Source: Brevibacillus panacihumi
GTDB lineage: Bacteria; Bacillota; Bacilli; Brevibacillales; Brevibacillaceae
Reading direction: 5' to 3'
Assembly (NCBI RefSeq): GCF_003710985.1
Contig: NZ_RHHT01000002.1
Location: 434,001 to 498,000, forward strand
DNA: 64,000 nucleotides
In this document: positions 17,461-25,129 of the stretch, piece by piece
Layout: the number at the start of each line of letters is the position of its first letter
How positions within the stretch are numbered: position 1 is the stretch's first letter
Notes under the pieces: generated by a model
What the model was told of the DNA's origin: nothing
The model's input: the letters and a program-made list of their open reading frames with translations, nothing else
The model's database searches: none
Translations under genes and position numbers: made by a program

Positions 17461-18813
17461 ATGACAAGAAGTTATGTAATCAAACCTGAATTGGGGAAGA
17501 CATATCCGTATATCTCTCATGGAAAAGGCATTTATCTCTACGATCAGGAGGGAAAACGCTACATCGACGGCTGCGGCGGAGCTGTTACCGCCAGTATCGG
17601 CCATGGAGTGGAAGAAGTGGCGGAAGCCATGTACGCCCAAGCCCAAAAAGTGAGCTTTGCGTACCGCTCGCATTTTAGCAGCGACGCGGTGGAGGCATTG
17701 GGAGCGAAGCTGGCGGAATGGGCCCCCGGCTCGCTGAACTGGACCTTTTTTGTCAGCAGTGGATCGGAAGCGACGGAAACCGCGCAAAAAATCGCAATCC
17801 AGTATTGGCAGGAAAAAGGCAGACCGACGAAAAACCGCATCATCTCCCGCTGGATGAGCTATCATGGCATCACAATGGGAGCGCTCTCGATGTCTGGTCA
17901 CGTATTGCGCCGCAAGCGCTTTGTTCCCTTGTTGGAAGACTATCCGACGATTTCCCCGCCGTATCCGTACCGCCGTCCCGAGGGGATGCCGCTGTCCGAG
18001 TACGCCCTGCAATGCGCCAACGAGCTGGAGGCGGCTATATTGCGCGTCGGAGCAGATCAGGTCGCAGCTTTTATTGCCGAGCCGGTGATCGGTGCATCCG
18101 GTGGAGCCGTCGTGCCGCCTGATGGTTATTTTCAGAGAATTCGAGAAATATGCGATCAATACGAAGTGCTGTTTATAGCCGATGAGGTGATGACGGGTGT
18201 CGGACGTACCGGAAAAGCATTCGGCATGGATCATTGGGGTGTTGTGCCGGATCTGATGACGCTCGGGAAGGGAATGAGCGCGGGCTATACGCCGATGGCA
18301 GCCACTATCGTCACCGACGAGATCATCGAGACCATCACTAAGGGAAGCGGCTTGATCATGGCCGGCCACACCTACAGCGCCAACCCGCAATCAGCTGCCG
18401 TATCGCTGGCTGTGCTGCAATACGTGGAGAAGCATCAATTAATCGAAAAATCTGCCGAGCAAGGCGCCTACCTGCTGCAGCGCCTGGAATCGCTGGCTGA
18501 AGAACTGCCGCTGATTGGAGAAGCGCGCGGACTCGGCATGCTCTGCGGGCTGGAGTTTGTCCGCAATAAAGCGACCAAAGAAGCATTTCCGCTATCCGCA
18601 GGGGTCGCTTCCAAGGTGATTGCCAAGTCCTTTGAAAAAGGGCTGATCATCTATCCGGCAATCGGAGGGCTGGATGGTGTAGCGGGGGATGCGATTATCG
18701 TAGCTCCGCCATTGACCATTACAAAAAGCGAGATCGATGAGCTGATCGCGATTCTGCGGGAGGCGATTCTCGCTGTGCAACAGGACGTGCAAGACAAAGC
18801 GATGTTCGGATAG
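17461..18813 (+). CDS. Class III aminotransferase (YodT-like)
   Basis: A 450-residue PLP enzyme of fold type I, class III (omega-amino acid and related substrates). Visible landmarks: SSGSEATETAQKIAIQYW near 100 (phosphate-binding loop), AFIAEPVIGASGGAVVPPDG near 205, LFIADEVMTGVGRTG near 240 and TLGKGMSAGYTPMAA near 270, whose Lys should bind PLP. Closest in type to B. subtilis YodT. ATG 17461 follows GGAGAGGTGG. First gene of a tightly packed operon with the CoA-transferase genes (11-base gap), which suggests that its oxo-acid product is activated to a CoA ester. Confidence 0.9.
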   Translation: MTRSYVIKPELGKTYPYISHGKGIYLYDQEGKRYIDGCGGAVTASIGHGVEEVAEAMYAQAQKVSFAYRSHFSSDAVEALGAKLAEWAPGSLNWTFFVSSGSEATETAQKIAIQYWQEKGRPTKNRIISRWMSYHGITMGALSMSGHVLRRKRFVPLLEDYPTISPPYPYRRPEGMPLSEYALQCANELEAAILRVGADQVAAFIAEPVIGASGGAVVPPDGYFQRIREICDQYEVLFIADEVMTGVGRTGKAFGMDHWGVVPDLMTLGKGMSAGYTPMAATIVTDEIIETITKGSGLIMAGHTYSANPQSAAVSLAVLQYVEKHQLIEKSAEQGAYLLQRLESLAEELPLIGEARGLGMLCGLEFVRNKATKEAFPLSAGVASKVIAKSFEKGLIIYPAIGGLDGVAGDAIIVAPPLTITKSEIDELIAILREAILAVQQDVQDKAMFG

Positions 18814-18824
18814 GAGGAACATTC

Positions 18825-19517
18825 ATGACCAACCGGTTTGAGAAAGTGATTTCACTAGAAGAAGCGACCGAGTTTTTCCGCGATGGGATGACCTTGCTGG
18901 CTGGCGGGTTCGGCGGGGTAGGGAATCCTCCCACGCTGGTACAGGCGATTTTGGACAAAGGGGTCAAAGACATCACCCTGATCAGCAATGACACGGCCTT
19001 TCCCTGGATCGGAATCGGCAAGCTGATTACAGAAAAACGCGTTAAAAAAGTGATTGCCTCCCATATCGGCTCCAATCCCAATGCAGGTGCGCAAATGACG
19101 GCTGGTGAACTGGAAGTGGAGTTTTGTCCGCAGGGAATCCTGGCAGAGCGGGTTCGTGCAGGGGGTGTCGGACTGGGCGGGATTTTATCAGACGTCGGAA
19201 TCGGCACGATTGCAGAAAAAGGCAAGCAAAAGCTGACTTTGGACGGCAAGGAATACCTGCTGGAGACGCCTTTGACGGCAGAAGTGGCAATCGTCCACGC
19301 AAAAAAGGCAGATCGTTTCGGCAATCTCGTCTACGACACCAGCGCGCGCAATTTCAATCCATTGGTTGCGATGGCAGGGGATATCACGATTGTTGAGGCG
19401 GATGAGATCGTAGAGGTCGGGGAACTGCCTCCGGAGGAAATCGTAACACCGGGTGTCTTCGTCAACTTTATCGTGCAAAGCAAAGGGGTGAACTGGCAAT
19501 GGGCGTGGGAGAAGTAA
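18825..19517 (+). CDS. CoA-transferase subunit A (YodR-like)
   Basis: A 230-residue family I CoA-transferase alpha subunit. It begins with the standard element (GMTLLAGGFGGVGNPPTLVQ) and continues with LISNDTAFP and the glycine-rich GGVGLGGILSDVGIGT. The alpha subunit binds CoA and pairs with the beta subunit encoded next, whose start it overlaps by 19 bases, so translation is coupled. Family I enzymes move CoA between acyl-CoA and a free carboxylate such as acetoacetate or 3-oxoadipate. The neighbourhood suggests an amino-acid-derived acid here. Confidence 0.9.
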   Translation: MTNRFEKVISLEEATEFFRDGMTLLAGGFGGVGNPPTLVQAILDKGVKDITLISNDTAFPWIGIGKLITEKRVKKVIASHIGSNPNAGAQMTAGELEVEFCPQGILAERVRAGGVGLGGILSDVGIGTIAEKGKQKLTLDGKEYLLETPLTAEVAIVHAKKADRFGNLVYDTSARNFNPLVAMAGDITIVEADEIVEVGELPPEEIVTPGVFVNFIVQSKGVNWQWAWEK

Positions 19518-20176
19518 GGGAAAATGAAGGGTATCGCGAGCGAATCGCCCGCCGTGCTGCGCAGGAAGTCGAAGATGGAATGATCATCAATTTGGGGATC
19601 GGCATCCCCACCCTGGTAGCCGATTTTATTCCTGCAAACAAGCGAGTCATGTTTCATGCGGAAAACGGTATTTTGGGCACAGGACCAAGCCCCGTCAAAG
19701 GGGAGGAGAATCCCATGCTGTGCAATGCAGGAGGATTTCCAGTCACACTCGCGCAGGGAGCATCCTTTTTTGACAGCGCTGTCGCCTTTGCCATCATCCG
19801 CAGGGGCTTGCTGGACATGACGATCCTCGGAGTCTTGGAGGTTAGTCAAAGCGGTGATATCGCCAACTGGATCGTTCCCGGAAAACGTGTTCCGGGAATG
19901 GGCGGAGCTATGGAGCTGGCGCAGAAGGCAAAAAAAGTGCTGGTCGTCACGACTCATCTGGACAAGAACGGACGTTCCAAGATCGTACGCGAATGTTCGT
20001 TGCCGCTGACAGCCCGGAATGCCGCCAATCTGATTATCACGGACATGGCAGTCATGGAAGTGATGCCGGATGGGCTTTATCTGCGAGAGGTCATGTATCC
20101 GTATAGTGTAGCTGATGTGATCGGCGCGACCGAAGCAGTCTTGAAAATCGAAGGAGATGTCGAGGTCTTTCGCTAG
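19499..20176 (+). CDS. CoA-transferase subunit B (YodS-like)
   Basis: A 225-residue beta subunit of a family I CoA-transferase. The catalytic glutamate that forms the CoA thioester lies in HAENGILGTGP near residue 54. INLGIGIPTLVADF near 30, MTILGVLEVSQSGDIANW near 110 and GMGGAMEL near 137 are family landmarks. ATG 19499 lies inside the end of the subunit A gene after AAAGGGGTG. Both halves of the transferase are intact. Confidence 0.9.
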   Translation: MGVGEVRENEGYRERIARRAAQEVEDGMIINLGIGIPTLVADFIPANKRVMFHAENGILGTGPSPVKGEENPMLCNAGGFPVTLAQGASFFDSAVAFAIIRRGLLDMTILGVLEVSQSGDIANWIVPGKRVPGMGGAMELAQKAKKVLVVTTHLDKNGRSKIVRECSLPLTARNAANLIITDMAVMEVMPDGLYLREVMYPYSVADVIGATEAVLKIEGDVEVFR

Positions 20177-20219
20177 GCAGGTCCAGCATAAATTGGTGGT
20201 ATGAAGGAGGCTATAAGCA

Positions 20220-21491
20220 ATGGCGAATTGGCAATCGCTCGTACATGAACAGGTGCAAAAAGAGCGGGAAGCGGCTACCGCGCTTCTGCAAGAGTGGGTG
20301 CGGCATCCGAGTGTATCCGGGGCGGAGTATTCGATTCAGGAGAGCATAGCGAAGCGCTTGGACTCGATGGGGCTGGATGTGGACCTCTGGGTGATGGGCG
20401 GCGATGAGCTGATCAAGCATCCGTATTTTGTCTCCCCTCGTCAACAGTTTGAGGGAAGCCCCAATGTTGTCGGTGTCTGGAAGGGGACAGGCGGGGGACG
20501 CTCCATCATTTTGAATGGACACGTGGATGTGGTTCCAGCGGGGGATGAAGCCCAGTGGGTGCAGCCGCCATTCAGCGGTGAGGTGCAAGACGGCAAGCTC
20601 TACGGCCGCGGGGCTACGGATATGAAAGGCGGCAATCTCTCCTCCCTGCTGGCGATTCAGGTCCTGCAAGCATTGGGTGTCAAGCTCAAGGGAGACGTCA
20701 TTTTTCAAAGTGTAGTGGAGGAGGAGAGCGGAGGAGCAGGCACGTTGTCTACCATCCTTCGTGGCTACAAGGCCGATGCGGCATTGATTCCGGAGCCGAC
20801 CAATATGAAAATCTTCCCCAAGCAGCAAGGCTCCATGTGGTTCCGGCTATTGGTGAAGGGGCGCTCTGCTCATGGCGGGACTCGTTACGAGGGAATCAGC
20901 GCCATTGAGAAAAGCCTTCTGGTCGTGCAAGCGATCGGACAATTGGAGAAAGTTCGCAATGAGCGAATGACGGATCCATTGTACGCGAAGCTGCCGATTC
21001 CGATACCCATCAATATCGGTGTAATCGAAGGCGGGAAATGGCCGTCTTCTGTTGCCGATCTGGTCAAGCTGGAGGGGCGGATGGGAGTCGCGCCTGGTGA
21101 GCGGATGGAGGATGCCAAGGCAGAAATGCAGGCTGCCCTCTCCGCTTTGGCCCAGATCGATCCGTGGTTTGCCGAACATCCGGTCGAGCTCGAGTGGTAT
21201 GGCGCACGCTGGGTGCCGGGTGCTGTCGAGGAAGACCATCCGTTGATGGAAATTCTCCACAATCAGTTTGTCGCCATTACAGGTGAGAGAGCCGTGGTGG
21301 AGGCATCGCCGTGGGGAACGGACGGCGGCTTGCTGACGGCACTGGCGGACACTCCTGCGATTGTGGTAGGTCCGGGTGTGACACAGGTGGCGCATTATCC
21401 CAACGAGTACATCGAGCTGGACGATGTGTTTCGCTGTGCAGAGATTTTTGCTTTGACCCTGATTGAATGGTGCGGCGTCAGCGATTCGTAG
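20220..21491 (+). CDS. M20-family deacylase (YodQ/ArgE/DapE-like)
   Basis: A 423-residue zinc hydrolase of the M20 (ArgE/DapE/ACY1) family. Metal-binding positions are visible: GHVDVVPAGDEAQW near residue 101 (His), GRGATDMKGGN near 129 (bridging Asp), VVEEESGGAGT near 165 (catalytic and metal Glu) and the late ASPWGTDGGLL near 362. It should remove an N-acyl group from an amino acid. Its B. subtilis counterpart YodQ lies in the kamA-yodP operon, so one role could be to remove the acetyl group added by AblB. ATG 20220 follows GAAGGAGG. Confidence 0.88.
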   Translation: MANWQSLVHEQVQKEREAATALLQEWVRHPSVSGAEYSIQESIAKRLDSMGLDVDLWVMGGDELIKHPYFVSPRQQFEGSPNVVGVWKGTGGGRSIILNGHVDVVPAGDEAQWVQPPFSGEVQDGKLYGRGATDMKGGNLSSLLAIQVLQALGVKLKGDVIFQSVVEEESGGAGTLSTILRGYKADAALIPEPTNMKIFPKQQGSMWFRLLVKGRSAHGGTRYEGISAIEKSLLVVQAIGQLEKVRNERMTDPLYAKLPIPIPINIGVIEGGKWPSSVADLVKLEGRMGVAPGERMEDAKAEMQAALSALAQIDPWFAEHPVELEWYGARWVPGAVEEDHPLMEILHNQFVAITGERAVVEASPWGTDGGLLTALADTPAIVVGPGVTQVAHYPNEYIELDDVFRCAEIFALTLIEWCGVSDS

Positions 21492-21508
21492 CACGGGAGG
21501 TTGATCTG

Positions 21509-22927
21509 GTGAAGAAACCTTGTTACATCGGCGGAAAATGGATGCAGAGCGCAGAGCATGTCCCGCTTTATTCTCCGTACAGCGGAGAGGAGATAGCCTT
21601 GATCTCTTCGGCGGATGAAGGAATGGTCGACCAAGCCATTGCAGCTGCACAGGCAGCGTCCCCGCTCATGAGGAAAATGCCTGCCTACCGACGCGCTGCG
21701 ATATTGGAGAACATTTCCTTGTTGCTGAATGAGCGCATGGAGGAAGCGGCGAGAATCATCGCCTTGGAGGCGGGCAAGCCGATCAAGACGGCCAGGGGCG
21801 AAATCATCCGCACGATCCAAACGTACAAGTTCGCGGCAGAGGAAGCAAAGCGGATACATGGTGAGACGATTCCCATGGACGCTGCCATCGGGGGAGAAGG
21901 ACGGCTGGCGTATACGGTCAGGGAGCCCTTGGGCGTGATCGGAGCGATTACTCCCTTCAATTTTCCCTTCAATCTGGTCGCCCATAAAGTGGGACCGGCC
22001 TTGGCGGCAGGCAATACAGTTGTGCTGAAGCCCGCTTCACAGACCCCGCTGTCTGCGTTGTTTCTCGCTGAAATCGCTGAGCAGGCAGGGGTGCCTCCAG
22101 GAGCCTTGAACGTAGTGACGGGAAGCGGCGCTGTCGTAGGCGACAGGTTGGTTCGTGATCCCCGGGTTAAGGCGATCACCTTTACGGGGAGCCCAGCAGT
22201 CGGGATTGATATTCGCAACCGGGCAGGCTTAAAGCGCGTCACTTTGGAGCTTGGCTCCAATTCTGCGGTCATCGTCGATCGAGATGTCGAGCTGGACGAA
22301 GTGATTCCCCGCTGTATTTTTGGCGCCTTCGCGTACTCTGGACAGGTATGTATATCCGTACAGCGAATCTACGTGGTTCGCGAGCGCTATGACGAATTTG
22401 TCCGCCAATTCGTCATGGAGACCGGGAAGCTGCGGGGAGGCGACTCGCTTGCCGAGGAAGCCGATTATTCTGCGATGATCCACCCCAAAGAGACGCAGCG
22501 CGCCCTATCCTGGATCCAGGAAGCGGTAGAACAAGGAGCCAAGGTTGCTTGCGGTGGAGAGCTGGAGGGGCGTGTTCTCCAACCGACTGTTTTGACAGAG
22601 GTTCCTGCTGATTGCAAGGTTTCTTGCCAGGAGGTATTTGGTCCCGTTGTGCTTATTCACCCCATCGATTCGGTCCAGCAGGGGATAGACTTGGTCAATG
22701 ACTCGCGCTACGGCTTGCAGGCAGGTGTCTATACCAATCATCTGGCCACGGCGATGCAAGCAGCGGAAGACCTGCAGGTGGGTGGTGTGATGATCAACGA
22801 TATTCCGACCTTCCGTGTGGATCATATGCCATATGGCGGCGTAAAAGAGAGCGGAATGGGACGCGAGGGGGTCAAATACGCGGTCGAAGAATTATCGGAG
22901 ATGAAGCTGGTCGTCATGAAGAGATAG
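21509..22927 (+). CDS. NAD(P)-dependent aldehyde dehydrogenase (semialdehyde type)
   Basis: A 472-residue aldehyde dehydrogenase. Landmarks: ITPFNFPFNLVAHK near residue 150, NAD-binding FTGSPAVG near 230, catalytic Glu in LELGSN near 250 and the nucleophile Cys in YSGQVCIS near 285; all intact. It closely resembles the GabD-type enzyme at 47810-49234 over its whole length, sharing long identical stretches, so the two are paralogues. GTG 21509 lies eight bases from GGGAGG and 17 bases after the deacylase stop. It would oxidise a semialdehyde formed by the aminotransferase of this operon. Confidence 0.9.
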   Translation: MKKPCYIGGKWMQSAEHVPLYSPYSGEEIALISSADEGMVDQAIAAAQAASPLMRKMPAYRRAAILENISLLLNERMEEAARIIALEAGKPIKTARGEIIRTIQTYKFAAEEAKRIHGETIPMDAAIGGEGRLAYTVREPLGVIGAITPFNFPFNLVAHKVGPALAAGNTVVLKPASQTPLSALFLAEIAEQAGVPPGALNVVTGSGAVVGDRLVRDPRVKAITFTGSPAVGIDIRNRAGLKRVTLELGSNSAVIVDRDVELDEVIPRCIFGAFAYSGQVCISVQRIYVVRERYDEFVRQFVMETGKLRGGDSLAEEADYSAMIHPKETQRALSWIQEAVEQGAKVACGGELEGRVLQPTVLTEVPADCKVSCQEVFGPVVLIHPIDSVQQGIDLVNDSRYGLQAGVYTNHLATAMQAAEDLQVGGVMINDIPTFRVDHMPYGGVKESGMGREGVKYAVEELSEMKLVVMKR

Positions 22928-22964
22928 CGGGTGCTGCGGCCTCGCTTTTCTTTTTTTCTTTCTC

Positions 22965-22994
22965 TTGCGCAAATCGGATTTCCTGTGCTATAGT
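22965..22994 (+). promoter_or_regulatory. Promoter of tRNA-Ser(TGA)
   Basis: TTGCGC, an 18-base spacer and TATAGT with an extended TGC before the -10. It ends 19 bases before the tRNA. Confidence 0.65.
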
Positions 22995-23013
22995 ATATCT
23001 TGTGTTTCATGTT

Positions 23014-23102
23014 GGAGGGATACCGAAGTGGTCATAACGGGGCGGTCTTGAAAACCGTTAGGCGGCAACGTCACGGGGGTTCGAATCCCTCTCCCTCCGC
23101 CA
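23014..23102 (+). tRNA. tRNA-Ser(TGA)
   Basis: An 89-nt class II tRNA with acceptor GGAGGGA/TCCCTCC, discriminator G, loop CTTGAAA (anticodon TGA), a long variable arm and encoded CCA. Confidence 0.95.
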
Positions 23103-23117
23103 TATTTCGCAAGAACA

Positions 23118-23146
23118 GCGGGTAGACAAGCTCTGCCTGCTTTTTT
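23118..23146 (+). terminator. Terminator of tRNA-Ser
   Basis: GCGGGTAGA pairs with TCTGCCTGC (two G-T pairs) across a five-base loop, followed by six T residues. Confidence 0.83.
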
Positions 23147-23250
23147 GTTTTTTTTGAACTGCATACCAACTTTTACCTCTGGAACCAGATGTTCGCTTGG
23201 TGCATAATGGAGTTGTAAGCAAATTCATCTAGTGCAACAAATGGGGATTG

Positions 23251-23280
23251 GACGACTCGATACAGAGTTGTCTTTTTTTT
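23251..23280 (+). terminator. Rho-independent terminator, second in series
   Basis: GACGACTC pairs with GAGTTGTC (one G-T pair), with a six-base loop and eight T residues. No annotated gene precedes it after the tRNA terminator. Confidence 0.83.
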
Positions 23281-23360
23281 CCTCAAAAACCAGCAGATTC
23301 AATGTCGAAGCAAAGTCGCAAATAGGCTATCCTTTATCTAGGTACTGATTCTTGGGGCCT

Positions 23361-23402
23361 GCGGCAGCTTCAAACCTAGCAGAGGAGGCTGCCGCTTTTT
23401 TT
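23361..23402 (+). terminator. Rho-independent terminator, third in series
   Basis: GCGGCAGC pairs perfectly with GCTGCCGC around a 19-base loop and is followed by seven T residues. It ends 78 bases before the acyl-CoA ligase start and could be an attenuator of that gene. Confidence 0.8.
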
Positions 23403-23480
23403 GCTTGAAAATATCAGAATATACACATTAGAAAGATAATTGATTATAATAGAAGCAAATTCAGGTTGGGAGGCGTGTAC

Positions 23481-25049
23481 ATGACTGCAATCCAGCGAGC
23501 AAGGAGAAATACGTTAGGGGATGTTCTCCGCAGAAGTCGCGGGCGATTTCCAGAGAAGGTCGCGTTGCAATTTGAGGAAGAAGTGCTTACATACCGTGAA
23601 TTGGACCAGCTCGTCAACCAGACTGCACATGCTGTTCGCAATAAAGGCTTGAAAAAGGGAGACCGGGCGGCGGTCCTCTCTCGCAACTCCATGGATTTTG
23701 CCATCCTCAACTTTGCCCTTGCGAAAGCCGGAGTCATTATGGTGCCGATCAACTACATGCTGAATGCGGAAGATGTGGCTTTCATTCTTGGACACGCTGA
23801 GGTGAATGCATGCTTCGTCTCGCCTGAGTTTCGTGACTTGTCGCAGGAAGCGATGCGTCTGTCAGGGATTTCCCCCGTCCTGCTTTCCCTTATTTCACGG
23901 CCTGCTGCACCGCAAGGCGATTGGCTGCCGTTTCGCGAGCTGATCGCAGATGGGGAGATTACAGAGCCGGAGGTCGAGCTGGAAGACGACGATATCGCTC
24001 ATATCCTGTATACGAGCGGTACCGAATCACGCCCCAAAGGCGTCATGCTGACTCATAAGAGCATCATCTCCGAGTACGTCAGCACAATCATCGACGGGGG
24101 CATGACGGAGGACGACGTAGCGATTCACGCGCTGCCGTTATTTCACAGCGCCCAGCTTCACTGTTTCTTGGGCCCGTACGTATACCTGGGAGGAAGCGGG
24201 ATTATTTTGGAGCAGGCGACGCCCAGCCTGATGCTTGAGTCGGTGGAAAGGTGGAAGGCGACGCAGCTTTTTTGTCCTCCGACCGTCTGGATCGCGCTGC
24301 TTCGCTCGCCTGAGTTCGCATCCCGCAATCTCAGCTCCTTGAAGAAATGCTATTACGGTGCTGCTATCATGCCTGTAGAAGTGCTGAAGGAATTGAATGA
24401 ACGGCTGCCCGGTGCCCAATTCTACAACTTCTACGGACAGACGGAGGTTGCGCCGCTGGCGACTGTCTTGAAGCCTTCCGAACAGATCCGCAAGGCGGGT
24501 TCAGCCGGAAAACCCTCACTGAATGTAGAAACGAAAATCATCGATGACGCTGGAAACGAGGTACCTCGAGGGAGCATCGGCGAGATTGTCCACAGGACCA
24601 GTCACGCCATGCTTGGCTATTACCGCGATCCCGAGAAGACACAGGCCGCCTTCGAAGGCGGTTGGTTCCACAGCGGGGACTTGGGGATCATGGATGAGGA
24701 AGGCTTTATTACGGTAGTAGACCGCAAGAAGGATATGATCAACTCGGGCGGTGAAAATGTCGCCAGCCGCGAAGTAGAGGAAATGATCTACCAGCATCCC
24801 AAGGTGTCTGAGGTGGCGGTGATCGGTGTCCCTCATCCCTTCTGGATCGAGGCTGTAACGGCTGTCGTGGTCCCGAAGGCAGGGGAAAGCCTGACGGCCG
24901 AAGAAATGCTTGCGTTCTGCAAAGACCGGCTTTCATCCTTCAAAGCGCCGAAATACGTGGTGATCGCAGAAAATCTGCCTCGCAATCCCAGCGGCAAAAT
25001 TCTCAAGCGGGAACTGCGGCTGCGCTACGAGGCATTAGCCGCGAACTGA
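23481..25049 (+). CDS. Fatty acyl-CoA ligase (AMP-forming)
   Basis: A 522-residue member of the ANL adenylate-forming superfamily. Core motifs: phosphate loop ILYTSGTESRPKGVMLTH near residue 177, FYGQTEV near 318, GGWFHSGDLGIMDEEGF near 396 and the C-terminal catalytic lysine in NPSGKILKREL near 506. It activates a carboxylic acid to acyl-AMP and then acyl-CoA. The closest type is long- or medium-chain fatty acid ligase. ATG 23481 follows GGGAGG. Monocistronic between terminators; a possible attenuator precedes it. Exact chain length unknown. Confidence 0.88.
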   Translation: MTAIQRARRNTLGDVLRRSRGRFPEKVALQFEEEVLTYRELDQLVNQTAHAVRNKGLKKGDRAAVLSRNSMDFAILNFALAKAGVIMVPINYMLNAEDVAFILGHAEVNACFVSPEFRDLSQEAMRLSGISPVLLSLISRPAAPQGDWLPFRELIADGEITEPEVELEDDDIAHILYTSGTESRPKGVMLTHKSIISEYVSTIIDGGMTEDDVAIHALPLFHSAQLHCFLGPYVYLGGSGIILEQATPSLMLESVERWKATQLFCPPTVWIALLRSPEFASRNLSSLKKCYYGAAIMPVEVLKELNERLPGAQFYNFYGQTEVAPLATVLKPSEQIRKAGSAGKPSLNVETKIIDDAGNEVPRGSIGEIVHRTSHAMLGYYRDPEKTQAAFEGGWFHSGDLGIMDEEGFITVVDRKKDMINSGGENVASREVEEMIYQHPKVSEVAVIGVPHPFWIEAVTAVVVPKAGESLTAEEMLAFCKDRLSSFKAPKYVVIAENLPRNPSGKILKRELRLRYEALAAN

Positions 25050-25084
25050 GGCTAAGACACCAGCTTGCATAGGAATGATAACAA

Positions 25085-25121
25085 AAACCCGCTCCGGCGA
25101 GTCAGCAGCCGAGAGCGGGTT
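25085..25121. terminator. Bidirectional terminator
   Basis: AACCCGCTC pairs with GAGCGGGTT between convergent genes, followed by TCTTCGTCTTT on the plus side and a run of A (T on the minus strand) upstream. Confidence 0.83.
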
Positions 25122-25129
25122 CTTCGTCT

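Larger units (their letters stand above)
23103..23480 (+). other. 378-base intergenic region with three terminators
   Basis: No credible coding frame with a ribosome site is seen here. The stretch holds three separate intrinsic terminators (listed individually). The segments between them (about 23147-23250 and 23281-23360) have no assigned gene. The second contains AGCAAAGTCGCAAATAGGCT, which looks structured, but I cannot match it to a known RNA family. Either segment could encode a small RNA or leader. Confidence 0.5.

Noticed and set aside
23281-23360. Possible cyclic-di-GMP or other riboswitch (AGCAAAGTCGC segment)
   Set aside because: The GCAAAG core resembles part of such aptamers, but the flanking stems and the other conserved blocks are missing, so I list only an unexplained structured region.
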